Origin: Oscillospiraceae bacterium
GTDB taxonomy: Bacteria > Bacillota > Clostridia > Oscillospirales > Oscillospiraceae
DNA length: 64,000 bases
Assembly (NCBI GenBank): GCA_017521485.1
Contig: JAFXCL010000013.1
Coordinates: 1 to 64,000 of the forward strand
Direction: 5' to 3'
Numbering within the stretch: the stretch's first letter is position 1; every line of letters starts with the position of its first letter. A program made the position numbers and the translations under genes. Of this stretch, positions 43,356-52,021 are shown piece by piece. The notes beneath the pieces were generated by a model. The model searched no databases. It was not told where the DNA came from and saw only the letters and a list, made by a program, of their open reading frames with translations.

Positions 43356-45644
43356 ATGGACAATATGATGACTGATATGGACTATAAGATCCGGGAAGTA
43401 GCTGACCGTATCCGGGAGCTGCGCCAAATCAGCGGTTTTACGGTAGAGGAAATGGCCCAGCGCACCGGTGTATCTGTCGACGAATATACGCAGTATGAAT
43501 CCGGCAGCCGGAATATGAGCATTGCGTTTCTGTATCGCTGTGTATTGATTTTCGGCGTTGACTTCAGTGACCTGCTGGAAGGCCGCAGTGCCAAGCTGCG
43601 TAACTATGCTTTGACCCGGAGGGGTGACGGACAGCGGATCGAGGAAGCCCATCACATGGTTGGCTATAACTTAGCACCGGACTTCCGTAACCGCATTGCC
43701 TTGCCCCTTTATATGAAGCTTCACTACAAAGAGGGTGCACAGTACGAGGATATTGAACTGGTAACCCACGAGGGCCAGGAGTGCGATATCGTGATCCGGG
43801 GTCAGATGAAGATCCAGATCGGTTCTAACAGTGAAATTCTGAATCCCGGTGACTGTATTTACTACGATTCCTCTATCCCCCATGGTATGATCGCCGTCAA
43901 CGGAGAAGATTGTGCATTCTATGCCATCGTTTTGTCCAACGAGGCAGCCAGAACCGGTGAGGAAGCCGCAGCAGTTGCAACTGTTGATGTTCCGGTAAAC
44001 ACAGCAGATGATACAGACAGGATCTACCGTAATTTCATCACTCCCACCGTGGAGGACGGCAAGCTGACCGCTATCGCTTTCCAAAACGAAAACAAGTTTA
44101 ACTTTGCCTATGATATCATCGACGAGCTGGGCCGCAAAAAGCCGGAAAAGCTGGCGATGCTGCATATTTCTCTGGATGGAACCGAGCGTCGGTTCACCTT
44201 TCAGGATATGAAGAAGGAATCCGCCAGAGCTGCCAACTACTTTAAGGCTTTGGGAATCAAGCGGGGCGACCGGGTTATGCTGGTGCTAAAGCGCCACTAC
44301 CAGTTCTGGTTTGCCGTTCTGGGTCTGCACAAGCTGGGTGCTATTGCGATTCCCGCTACCAATCAGCTCCTTGAAAAAGATTTTACATACCGTTTCCAGG
44401 CAGGCAATGTAAAGGCCATCCTCTGCACCGCTGACGGCGATGTGGCAGATTCAGTGGATGCAGCTGCAGCAAATGTTCCTACGCTGGAGCATAAGATCAT
44501 TGTTAACGGCACCCGTGAGGGCTGGCACGATTTTAACGAAGAATTCCCCATGTATTCTTCCCACTTTGCCCGCACCGAGGATGCTCCCTGCGGCAGCGAT
44601 CCTATGCTGATGTTCTTTACATCCGGCACCTCCGGCTATCCTAAGCTGGCTGCTCACAACTATAAGTATCCCTTAGGTCATTTCATAACCGCCAAGTATT
44701 GGCACCACGTCAATCCCGACGGTCTGCATTTGACAATTTCCGATACCGGCTGGGCAAAGTCCATGTGGGGCAAGCTCTACGGTCAGTGGTTGTGTGAGGC
44801 CGCGATCTTTGTTTACGACTTCGACCGGTTCGATGCAGAACAGATCCTGCCTATGTTCAAAAAGCACAACATCACTACCTTCTGTGCACCTCCCACTATG
44901 TACCGGATGCTCATTAAGCAGGATCTGAGTCGGTTTGATCTTTCTTCCATTGAGTATGCTTCCACAGCCGGTGAGGCTCTGAATCCGGAGGTTTACATTC
45001 AGTTCAAGAAGCATACCGGCATAGCCATTAAGGAAGGCTTCGGTCAGTCCGAAAGCACCGTCATCATTGCCAATCTGGCAGGTGACAGCCACAAGGTCGG
45101 CTCTATGGGTAAGCCTGTGCCGCTGTATCCTGTCCATCTGTTAGACAGTGAAGGAAACGATGTGGATCCCGGTGAGACCGGTGAGATCTGTATTGATATC
45201 TCCCAGGGTCTTCCCTGCGGTTTGGCTTATGCTTACGAGGGTAATGCGGAAGTTACCGCAGAGACCTGGCGGGACGGCTTCTACCACACCGGCGATCTGG
45301 CTTGGAAAGACGAGGACGGCTTCTACTGGTATGTGGGCAGAGCCGACGATGTGATCAAGTCTTCCGGCTACCGGATCGGACCGTTTGAAATTGAAAATGT
45401 GATTATGGAGCTGCCTTATGTTCTGGAATGTGGTGTTTCCGCTGCGCCGGATGAGGTGCGCGGTCAGGTGGTTAAGGCATCCATTGTGCTGGTAAACGGC
45501 ACCGAACCTACGGAAGAACTGAAAAAGGAAATTCAGAACTACGTTAAGCAGCGCACCGCTCCTTATAAGTACCCCCGTATTGTGGAGTTCCGGGAAAGCC
45601 TGCCCAAGACCACCAGTGGCAAGATTATCAGAAAGCAACTGTAA
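43356..45644 (+). CDS. HTH-cupin-acyl-CoA synthetase fusion (valine T-box operon)
   Basis: 762 residues from ATG 43356 (GAGGTG upstream). Same three domains as its neighbour: XRE HTH (about 12-70: IRELRQISGFTVEEMAQRTG), cupin (about 110-190: LNPGDCIYYDSSIPHGMIAV), and acyl-CoA synthetase with FTSGTSGYPK near 425, GFGQSE near 565, YVGRADDVIKSSGYRIGP near 660, and TTSGKIIRKQL at the end. Expected to activate isobutyrate, from the valine T-box and the downstream 2-oxoisovalerate-type oxidoreductase. First gene of a seven-gene operon. Confidence 0.92.
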   Translation: MDNMMTDMDYKIREVADRIRELRQISGFTVEEMAQRTGVSVDEYTQYESGSRNMSIAFLYRCVLIFGVDFSDLLEGRSAKLRNYALTRRGDGQRIEEAHHMVGYNLAPDFRNRIALPLYMKLHYKEGAQYEDIELVTHEGQECDIVIRGQMKIQIGSNSEILNPGDCIYYDSSIPHGMIAVNGEDCAFYAIVLSNEAARTGEEAAAVATVDVPVNTADDTDRIYRNFITPTVEDGKLTAIAFQNENKFNFAYDIIDELGRKKPEKLAMLHISLDGTERRFTFQDMKKESARAANYFKALGIKRGDRVMLVLKRHYQFWFAVLGLHKLGAIAIPATNQLLEKDFTYRFQAGNVKAILCTADGDVADSVDAAAANVPTLEHKIIVNGTREGWHDFNEEFPMYSSHFARTEDAPCGSDPMLMFFTSGTSGYPKLAAHNYKYPLGHFITAKYWHHVNPDGLHLTISDTGWAKSMWGKLYGQWLCEAAIFVYDFDRFDAEQILPMFKKHNITTFCAPPTMYRMLIKQDLSRFDLSSIEYASTAGEALNPEVYIQFKKHTGIAIKEGFGQSESTVIIANLAGDSHKVGSMGKPVPLYPVHLLDSEGNDVDPGETGEICIDISQGLPCGLAYAYEGNAEVTAETWRDGFYHTGDLAWKDEDGFYWYVGRADDVIKSSGYRIGPFEIENVIMELPYVLECGVSAAPDEVRGQVVKASIVLVNGTEPTEELKKEIQNYVKQRTAPYKYPRIVEFRESLPKTTSGKIIRKQL

Positions 45645-45647
45645 AAT

Positions 45648-46319
45648 ATGAATCACAAACGTTTAACACTCTTTGCCGGCCATTACGGCTCAGGTAAAAC
45701 CAACATTGCTGTAAACTATGCCATCCGGCTTGCCCAGGAAGGCAAACATGTCTGCATTGCAGACTTAGACATTGTCAACCCCTACTTCCGCACCAAGGAC
45801 AGCGCAAAAGAGCTAACGGACGCCGGGGTGACACTGATCTCTCCCCAATTTGCCAACTCCAATGTGGATCTTCCCGCCCTGCCCGCAGAAGCCTACCGGC
45901 TGGTGCAGGATAAGGGCATTTACGGTGTGATGGATATTGGCGGTGACGACCGGGGTGCTTATGCACTGGGCCGGTATGTACCTTTTATCAAAGAAGAAGG
46001 AAATTACCGGATGATCTTCGTTGCCAACTGCTGCCGCCCCCTGACGACCACCGCCGAAGAAGCGCTGGAAGTGATGCGGGAGATCGAAGCTGCCTGCGGC
46101 TTGCAGTTTACGGACATTATCAATAACTCCAATTTAGGACCGGAGACCACCGCCGAAACGGTTATAGAGTCTCTTGCCTACATACAAAAGCTCAGCGAGC
46201 TGAGCGGTCTTCCTGTATTTGCCCACACTGCTGAAAGTAATATTGCAAAGCAGCTGGACCTACCGGATGTTTTTCCCCTGCATCTGCAGGAAAAATATTT
46301 TGATCTTCCAATTGCCTAA
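45648..46319 (+). CDS. MinD/ParA-like P-loop ATPase in oxidoreductase operon
   Basis: 223 residues. P-loop GHYGSGKTNIAVNYA at residues 11-25, switch-like DLDIVNPYFR (42-51), and a Walker B-like MDIGGDDRG. Related to CobQ/MinD nucleotide-binding proteins. Starts 4 bases after the synthetase stop and ends 21 bases before the ferredoxin gene, so it is in the operon. Role unknown; cofactor or cluster delivery to the oxidoreductase is a possibility only. Confidence 0.8.
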   Translation: MNHKRLTLFAGHYGSGKTNIAVNYAIRLAQEGKHVCIADLDIVNPYFRTKDSAKELTDAGVTLISPQFANSNVDLPALPAEAYRLVQDKGIYGVMDIGGDDRGAYALGRYVPFIKEEGNYRMIFVANCCRPLTTTAEEALEVMREIEAACGLQFTDIINNSNLGPETTAETVIESLAYIQKLSELSGLPVFAHTAESNIAKQLDLPDVFPLHLQEKYFDLPIA

Positions 46320-46339
46320 CAAGAAAAGGAGGAAATATT

Positions 46340-46546
46340 ATGGCAAAACTCACCTTTCAAACCGACCTGTGTAAAGGCTGCGGCCTGTGCGTAGACGCCT
46401 GCCCCAAGGGCTGCCTTACCATTGCTGCAGATAAGATCAACAAAAAGGGATATTCTCCCGCCGAGATGGCAGATCCCGATAAGTGCATTGGCTGCGCATT
46501 CTGCGCCACCATGTGCCCGGACTGCATCATCACCGTAGAAAAGTAA
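46340..46546 (+). CDS. 2-oxoacid:ferredoxin oxidoreductase, ferredoxin-like delta subunit
   Basis: 68 residues with two 4Fe-4S motifs: CKGCGLCVDACPKG (residues 11-24) and CIGCAFCATMCPDC (50-63). Carries electrons for the oxidoreductase. AAAGGAGG site before ATG. Order delta-alpha-beta-gamma matches the VOR/KOR group. Confidence 0.92.
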   Translation: MAKLTFQTDLCKGCGLCVDACPKGCLTIAADKINKKGYSPAEMADPDKCIGCAFCATMCPDCIITVEK

Positions 46547-46559
46547 GGAGGCGCGCTTT

Positions 46560-47621
46560 ATGGCACAAAAAGTACTTATGAAGGGCAACGAAGCCATTGC
46601 GGAGGCTGCTATTCGGGCTGGCTGCCGTCATTACTTCGGTTACCCCATCACCCCCCAGACAGAAATCGCTGCCTATATGGCTAAGAAGATGCCCAAGATC
46701 GGCGGCGTGTTCCTGCAGGCAGAAAGTGAAATCGCATCTATCAATATGGTGTACGGCGCTGCCGCTGCCGGTATGCGTGTTATGACCTCCTCCTCCAGCC
46801 CCGGAATTTCCCTGAAGGCTGAGGGCCTGAGCTATATTGCCGGTTCTGATGTGCCTGCACTGGTGGTAAACGTCCAGCGCGGCGGCCCGGGTCTGGGCGG
46901 CATCCAGCCCTCCCAGTCCGACTACTTCCAGGCTACCAAGGGTGGCGGTCACGGTGACTACCGGATGATCGTTCTTGCACCTGCATCCGTTCAGGAAATG
47001 GCAAGCCTGACCATTAAAGGCTTTGAGCTGGCTGACAAGTATCTGATGACCTCTATGATTCTGGCAGACGGCACCATCGGTCAGATGATGGAGCCCATCT
47101 CCTTTGAAGATACCGAGATCAAGACCTTCGAGAAGCCTTGGGCACTGACCGGCACAAAGTGTGCGCGCAAGCACAATGTGGTCAACTCTCTGTACTTAAA
47201 GCCTGAGGAGCTGGAAGTGAAGAACTTCGAGCGGTTCGAGCGCTACAAGGTGGTAGAAGAGAACGAGGCTATGTGGGAAGAGTATATGATGGAGGACGCA
47301 GAGTACTGTGTGGTCGCCTTCGGTATTGCCTCCCGTGTGGCTAAGAATGCGGTGGTTTCTGCCCGCAAAGAGGGTATTAAGGTGGGTCTGATCCGTCCCA
47401 TCACCCTGTGGCCCTTCCCCAAGCAGGCGCTGCTTGAGGCTGCTGACAAGGTCAAAGGCTTTGTGTGTGTTGAACTGAATATGGGTCAGATGATCGAGGA
47501 TGTTCGTCTGTACACCCAGTGCAAGAAGCCCGTTTCCCTGTGCTGCCGCTGCGGCGGTATGATCCCCAGCCCTGAGGAAGTTTTAGAGAGCATCCGCAAG
47601 GCACAGAAAGGAGAGTTCTAA
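46560..47621 (+). CDS. vorB: 2-oxoisovalerate:ferredoxin oxidoreductase alpha subunit
   Basis: 353 residues. Pyrimidine-binding/TPP domain as in KorA/VorB: GYPITPQTEIAAYM (28-41), SEIASINMVYGAAAAG, and RGGPGLGGIQPSQSDYF; domain II follows with VVAFGIASRVAKNAV. Makes acyl-CoA from branched 2-oxoacids plus ferredoxin, or the reverse reductive carboxylation. 2-Oxoglutarate specificity cannot be excluded by motifs; the valine T-box, upstream synthetase and downstream aminotransferase favour branched-chain acids. Confidence 0.9.
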   Translation: MAQKVLMKGNEAIAEAAIRAGCRHYFGYPITPQTEIAAYMAKKMPKIGGVFLQAESEIASINMVYGAAAAGMRVMTSSSSPGISLKAEGLSYIAGSDVPALVVNVQRGGPGLGGIQPSQSDYFQATKGGGHGDYRMIVLAPASVQEMASLTIKGFELADKYLMTSMILADGTIGQMMEPISFEDTEIKTFEKPWALTGTKCARKHNVVNSLYLKPEELEVKNFERFERYKVVEENEAMWEEYMMEDAEYCVVAFGIASRVAKNAVVSARKEGIKVGLIRPITLWPFPKQALLEAADKVKGFVCVELNMGQMIEDVRLYTQCKKPVSLCCRCGGMIPSPEEVLESIRKAQKGEF

Positions 47622-47623
47622 AG

Positions 47624-48382
47624 ATGGCTACTGTATTTGAAAAACCCAAGTCTTTGGCAAATGTGCCTCTGCACTACTGCCCCGGTTGTCCCCACGGCAT
47701 CATCCACCGTCTGGTGGCAGAAGCCATTGACGAACTGGGCATTGAGGGCATTACCATTGGTGTTGCCCCTGTTGGCTGCGCTGTTATGGCATACGACTAT
47801 TTCAATGTGGATATGATCGAGGCTGCCCACGGCCGCGCGCCCGCTACTGCTACCGGTATTAAGCGCTGCCGTCCGGAGAATATCGTCTTTACCTATCAGG
47901 GTGACGGTGACCTTGCCTCCATCGGTATGGCGGAAACTGTCCACGCCGCTGCCCGTAATGAAAACATCACTGTCATCTTCGTCAACAATGCCATTTACGG
48001 TATGACCGGCGGTCAGATGGCGCCCACTTCCCTGCCCGGTCAGGTCACCCAGACCAGCCCCTATGGCAGAGATGTCAACCACTGCGGCTGGCCCATTAAG
48101 GTCTGCGAAATGCTGTCCACTCTGGAAGGCCCTGAGTACATCACCCGTGTGGCTGTGAACAATGTTAAAAATGTCCTGAACGCTAAGAAGGCAATTAAGA
48201 AGGCATTCCAGAACCAGCTGGAAGGCAAGGGCTTCAGCCTTGTGGAAGTTGTTTCCGCCTGTCCCACCAACTGGGGTATGACACCCCAGCAGGCGCTTAG
48301 GTGGGTGGAAAGTGATATGCTCCCCTACTATCCCATCGGCGTATATAAGGACCGCACCGCTGCAAAGGAGGCCGCAAAATGA
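47624..48382 (+). CDS. 2-oxoisovalerate:ferredoxin oxidoreductase beta subunit
   Basis: 252 residues. Thiamine diphosphate-binding motif GDGDLASIGMAET through NNAIYGMTGGQ near residues 90-130, plus YCPGCPHGIIHRLV at the start with a cluster cysteine pair. Two bases after the alpha gene; overlaps the gamma gene by 4 bases. Length normal for the four-subunit class. Confidence 0.92.
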   Translation: MATVFEKPKSLANVPLHYCPGCPHGIIHRLVAEAIDELGIEGITIGVAPVGCAVMAYDYFNVDMIEAAHGRAPATATGIKRCRPENIVFTYQGDGDLASIGMAETVHAAARNENITVIFVNNAIYGMTGGQMAPTSLPGQVTQTSPYGRDVNHCGWPIKVCEMLSTLEGPEYITRVAVNNVKNVLNAKKAIKKAFQNQLEGKGFSLVEVVSACPTNWGMTPQQALRWVESDMLPYYPIGVYKDRTAAKEAAK

Positions 48383-48912
48383 AAACAACGCAAATTTTGA
48401 TTGCCGGCTTCGGCGGACAGGGTGTTCTGTTTGCCGGTAAGTTCCTTGCTTACAAGGGTCTGACCGAAAATATGCAGGTTTCCTGGCTGCCCTCCTACGG
48501 CCCTGAGATGCGTGGCGGCACTGCCAACTGCAGCATCGTTCTGTCCGATTCCCCCGTTGGCTCTCCCATTATTACCAGCCCCGATGTGCTGGTGGCAATG
48601 AACCTGCCCAGCTTACAGAAGTTTGTGGATACCGTTGTTCCCGGCGGTCAGATCTTCGTGGACTCCACCCTGATCGATATGAAGGTAGAGCGGGATGATG
48701 TGCAGGTATTCTACATCCCTGCCACCCAGCTTGCCAAGGACGCAGGCTTTAGCTCTCTTGCCAATATGATCCTGACAGGTAAGGTGCTCAAAGAGAGCGG
48801 CGCTGTGCCTTTCGAGGGCAATCAGCAGACTCTGGAGGCCTTTATTCCCGCTAAGAAAGCAAACCTGATCGACGCAAACCTGAAGGCTTTACAAATTGGC
48901 TACGACTACTAA
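48379..48912 (+). CDS. 2-oxoisovalerate:ferredoxin oxidoreductase gamma subunit
   Basis: 177 residues, complete. GFGGQGVLFAGKFLAYKG at residues 9-26 and SYGPEMRGGTANCSIVLSD are characteristic of the gamma (CoA-binding) domain. Completes the four-subunit enzyme. Confidence 0.93.
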   Translation: MKTTQILIAGFGGQGVLFAGKFLAYKGLTENMQVSWLPSYGPEMRGGTANCSIVLSDSPVGSPIITSPDVLVAMNLPSLQKFVDTVVPGGQIFVDSTLIDMKVERDDVQVFYIPATQLAKDAGFSSLANMILTGKVLKESGAVPFEGNQQTLEAFIPAKKANLIDANLKALQIGYDY

Positions 48913-48924
48913 GGAGAAAGTGTA

Positions 48925-49998
48925 ATGCTGGATATTAAGATCGAATTAACTAAAAATCCCAAACAGAAGCCCGCACCCGGTGCAAAGCTGGGCTTCGGCA
49001 AGATCTTCACAGATCATATGTTTATGATGAACTACACCGAAGGTCAGGGCTGGCACGATCCCCGGATCGTTCCCTATCAGAACATTTCCCTTGACCCCTC
49101 TGCAATGGTGTTCCACTACGGTCAGGAAATGTTTGAGGGTCTGAAGGCTTACAAGAACCCCGACGGCAATGTATATCTGTTCCGTCCCGATATGAACGCC
49201 AAGCGCACCAACAACACCAACGACCGTCTGGTGATCCCCCAGCTGCCTGTGGAGGACTTTGTGCAGGCTGTGAGCGCTGTTGTGGATGTGGACCGTGACT
49301 GGATCCCCACCGAGCCCGGCACTTCCCTGTACATCCGTCCCTTCATCATCGCAACCGATGAATTTTTGGGTGTTGCTCCCTCCAAGACCTACCTGTTTAT
49401 GGTGATCCTCTCCCCCAGCGGTGCTTACTACGAAAGCGGTCTTGCCCCTGTGGGCATCTGGATCGAGGATGAGTTTGTCCGTGCAGTGCGTGGCGGTATC
49501 GGCTTTGCCAAGACCGGCGGCAACTATGCAGCCAGCCTGATCGCACAGCAGAAGGCACACGATGCAGGCTTCTCTCAGGTTTTGTGGCTGGACGGCGTGG
49601 AGCGCAAGTATATTGAAGAAGTGGGTGCAATGAACATCTTCTTCAAGATCGGCGGCAAGGTAGTCACTCCTGCCCTTAGCGGCTCTATTCTGCCCGGTAT
49701 CACCCGTGACTCCACCATCCAGCTTTGCAAGGACTGGGGTTACGAGGTAGAAGAGAGAAAGATCTCTGCCGATGAGCTTCTGGAAGCACAGAAGAACGGC
49801 ACTCTGGAAGAGGTCTGGGGCACAGGTACTGCTGCGGTCATCTCCCCTGTTGGCAAGCTGCGCTACAAGGACGAGGTTATGACCATTGCAAATGGCGAGA
49901 CCGGCCCTCTGAGTATGAAGCTCTACGAGACCATCACCGGTATCCAGCTGGGCAAGCTGCCCGATAATAAGGGCTGGCGTGTCAAGGTCGGCAAATAA
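48925..49998 (+). CDS. ilvE: Branched-chain amino acid aminotransferase
   Basis: 357 residues. Class IV PLP enzyme; PLP lysine lies in FAKTGGNYAASL near residue 195, with FHYGQEMFEGLKAY near residue 55 and GTGTAAVISPVG near residue 300, as in BCAT type II. Interconverts Val, Ile and Leu with their 2-oxoacids using glutamate. GGAG site, 12 bases after the gamma subunit, so it is the last gene of the valine T-box operon and closes the proposed route to all three amino acids. Confidence 0.94.
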   Translation: MLDIKIELTKNPKQKPAPGAKLGFGKIFTDHMFMMNYTEGQGWHDPRIVPYQNISLDPSAMVFHYGQEMFEGLKAYKNPDGNVYLFRPDMNAKRTNNTNDRLVIPQLPVEDFVQAVSAVVDVDRDWIPTEPGTSLYIRPFIIATDEFLGVAPSKTYLFMVILSPSGAYYESGLAPVGIWIEDEFVRAVRGGIGFAKTGGNYAASLIAQQKAHDAGFSQVLWLDGVERKYIEEVGAMNIFFKIGGKVVTPALSGSILPGITRDSTIQLCKDWGYEVEERKISADELLEAQKNGTLEEVWGTGTAAVISPVGKLRYKDEVMTIANGETGPLSMKLYETITGIQLGKLPDNKGWRVKVGK

Positions 49999-50003
49999 AT
50001 TAC

Positions 50004-50036
50004 AAAAGAGCGTGTTGTAATAACACGCTCTTTTTC
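50004..50036 (+). terminator. Terminator of valine T-box operon
   Basis: AAAAGAGCGTGTT / AACACGCTCTTTTT stem with GTAAT loop, 6 bases after ilvE. Confidence 0.9.
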
Positions 50037-50056
50037 TTATAAATACATATGAATAT

Positions 50057-50202
50057 CATACTTTCTCACCGACGAGAAAGTATGCAAAGAGTCGCCGAGG
50101 ACCTCCCGTATGGTCCTCGGACTCCCCAGACGGCCTAAGGGGAAAGCGGATCAGTTTTTACATAAACAAACTTTTCTCCGCTTCCCCCTTAGGAATCCCC
50201 TT
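50057..50202 (-). repeat. Three-hairpin dispersed repeat, copy B (inverted)
   Basis: Same elements as copy A in reverse orientation: hairpin 3 CATACTTTCTC / GAGAAAGTATG at 50057-50084, hairpin 2 GCCGAGGACC / GGTCCTCGG at about 50092-50120, hairpin 1 CCTAAGGGGAAAGCGGA / TCCGCTTCCCCCTTAGG at 50138-50193. Only the hairpin-1 loop differs strongly. In a convergent gap between ilvE and the amidohydrolase gene. Confidence 0.85.
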
Positions 50203-50224
50203 GCAAATTTGTAGAAACCAGGTA

Positions 50225-50259
50225 GGGCGTGTTGCTTTAATTTTGCAACACGCCCCTTT
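50225..50259. terminator. Hairpin after amidohydrolase gene
   Basis: GGGCGTGTTGC / GCAACACGCCC with a 9-base loop; the better T tract (TTTTATT) is on the plus side. Same GCGTGTTG core as 50008 and 55068. Confidence 0.65.
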
Positions 50260-50261
50260 TA

Positions 50262-51047
50262 TTATAGTTTTAAGAAATCACTGGCGGTTTTCCAGGCGAT
50301 CTGTTCCAATTGATCGTCAGATAGCTTCAGCTGCAAAAACCGCTGAACTTCCTTCACCGGGTCCCACAGGGGATAGTCGGTGCCGTATGCCATACGCGCA
50401 GCGCCGTAGCGGTTGATATAATCCTCAGCAACCCCATCCTCCATAAACATCAGGGAACTGGAAATGTCGAAAATACAGTTCTTGTCGTGTAACTGCCGGT
50501 AGGCTTCCTCATACATCCTGTAGCCGCCAAAGTGGGCAGCAATGGCATCGAGCTTGGGGAACAGCTCCAGCACATGGCGCAGACGGGCAGGCTGGGAATA
50601 ATCGTAACGCAGATCGCCCATATGGAGCATAATCGGGATCTTTCCCTCAATGGCTTCATAAGCAGGAAACAGCCGGGGATCATCGATGTTGAACTTTTGG
50701 AAATCAGGGTGCATCTTTATGCCCCGCAGACCCTTACTTAGAATATACTCCGCTTCCCCTGCTACATCCTCCTGATCTGCGTGGATCGTGCCGAAACATA
50801 TAAATTCATCGTAAGCTGTGGCCTGCTCCAAAATAAAATCGTTAATATGGCGGGTGCGGTCCGGCAGTACTGCCACCGGCAGAACCACAAACTGGGAAAT
50901 GCCAGCCTCTTTACCCCGACTGCGGAGCATTTCCACAGTACCGTTCATGCCGGCGCCGTCCAGCTCATAAAAAACCTGTATGGAATCGGTCGCTTTTTGC
51001 GCAACCGGCTGGGGATATACATGGGTGTGGATATCAATAATGCGCAT
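50262..51047 (-). CDS. Amidohydrolase family protein
   Basis: 261 residues, metal-dependent hydrolase TIM barrel of the amidohydrolase-2 type. Opening IDIHTHVYP supplies the HxH metal ligands (H7, H9); IKMHPDFQKF near residue 110, IAAHFGGYRMYEEA near 175 and YGTDYPLWDP near 225 (active-site Asp) follow. Members are hydrolases or decarboxylases of small cyclic compounds; substrate unknown. GAGGC site before ATG 51047. Monocistronic. Confidence 0.88.
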   Translation of the reverse strand: MRIIDIHTHVYPQPVAQKATDSIQVFYELDGAGMNGTVEMLRSRGKEAGISQFVVLPVAVLPDRTRHINDFILEQATAYDEFICFGTIHADQEDVAGEAEYILSKGLRGIKMHPDFQKFNIDDPRLFPAYEAIEGKIPIMLHMGDLRYDYSQPARLRHVLELFPKLDAIAAHFGGYRMYEEAYRQLHDKNCIFDISSSLMFMEDGVAEDYINRYGAARMAYGTDYPLWDPVKEVQRFLQLKLSDDQLEQIAWKTASDFLKL

Positions 51048-51120
51048 AGTATTTGCCTCTTTTTATCAGATAGGCTCTATTATACCACGGGCACACAAAA
51101 ATGCAAGTGTTGCATTTTTA

Positions 51121-51149
51121 AAAGGCTTGACCGATTTGGTCAAGCCTTT
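51121..51149 (-). terminator. Terminator overlapping the radical SAM gene stop
   Basis: AAAGGCTTGACC / GGTCAAGCCTTT, loop GATTT. The right arm contains the last codons and TGA stop of the gene ending at 51140, so translation termination and the hairpin are superimposed. Confidence 0.8.
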
Positions 51150-52021
51150 TGTAGGTATTTATGAAGATAATTCAGGGTTTTCTTTTTGTCGGCAGACCAT
51201 AAGGGGGCGATCAGGTCTTTTTTTGCACCGTCACCGGTGATTCTATGGACTACAATCTTTCCCGGTAACACAGAAATACAGCTTTTGAGGATTTGGGCGT
51301 ATTCTTCAATGGTAAGTGCCTGCACCCTGCCCTGCTGGAATTCTTCCGCAAGGCGGGTATTTTTGAGAATATGCAAAAGATGAAATTTCACGCCGTCTGT
51401 GCCACAATCCACCGCATAGCGGGTGGTTGCCACAGGATCATCGGCGGGAAGACCGATAATAATGTGGGTAATGACCTCTAATCCCGCATTTTTCAGGCGG
51501 TTGACCGCATCTGCAAAAACTTTTGTTTTATAACCCCGGTTTATGTATTCTGCTACCGTATCGTCTGATGTCTGCAAACCCAATTCCACTGTCACCGGCT
51601 TTATCTTATTTAATTCCTTGAGTAAAGCAATCGTTTCCTCCGGCAGACAGTCCGGGCGGGTGGCAATATTAAGCCCTACAATGTAATCCGGTGCGATCGC
51701 CTCCGTAAACAGGGTCTTTAAGCGATCGGTAGGTGCGTATGTGTTGGTAAAGGACTGAAAATAGGCAATGTATTTTCCCTCTTTGATCTTTGCCGCCACC
51801 CGGGCTTTTGCCTTTTCCAATTGTTCGGAAATATTGCATCCCCGTTCTGCGAACTCTCCACCGCCCAGTGCGGAACAGAAAATGCACCCGCCTGTGGAAA
51901 CTTTGCCATCCCGGTTGGGGCAGGTAAACCCGCCGTCCAAAGAGAGCTTATACACCTTGCATCCAAATTTTTCCTTGTAATGATCACCCGCAGTTTTGTA
52001 CACGAATTTCCCTTTATCCAT
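51140..52021 (-). CDS. Radical SAM protein, TIGR01212/YhcC type
   Basis: 293 residues from ATG 52021; an upstream in-frame ATG at 52066 lies inside the MATE gene. Cysteine motif is the spaced CPNRDG..GGCIFC form (about residues 30-45), specific to this family. YIVGLNIATRPDCLPEE and VELGLQTSDDTVAEYINRGY further support it. Role unproven, probably RNA or protein modification. Overlaps the MATE stop by 8 bases. Confidence 0.9.
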   Translation of the reverse strand: MDKGKFVYKTAGDHYKEKFGCKVYKLSLDGGFTCPNRDGKVSTGGCIFCSALGGGEFAERGCNISEQLEKAKARVAAKIKEGKYIAYFQSFTNTYAPTDRLKTLFTEAIAPDYIVGLNIATRPDCLPEETIALLKELNKIKPVTVELGLQTSDDTVAEYINRGYKTKVFADAVNRLKNAGLEVITHIIIGLPADDPVATTRYAVDCGTDGVKFHLLHILKNTRLAEEFQQGRVQALTIEEYAQILKSCISVLPGKIVVHRITGDGAKKDLIAPLWSADKKKTLNYLHKYLQKA

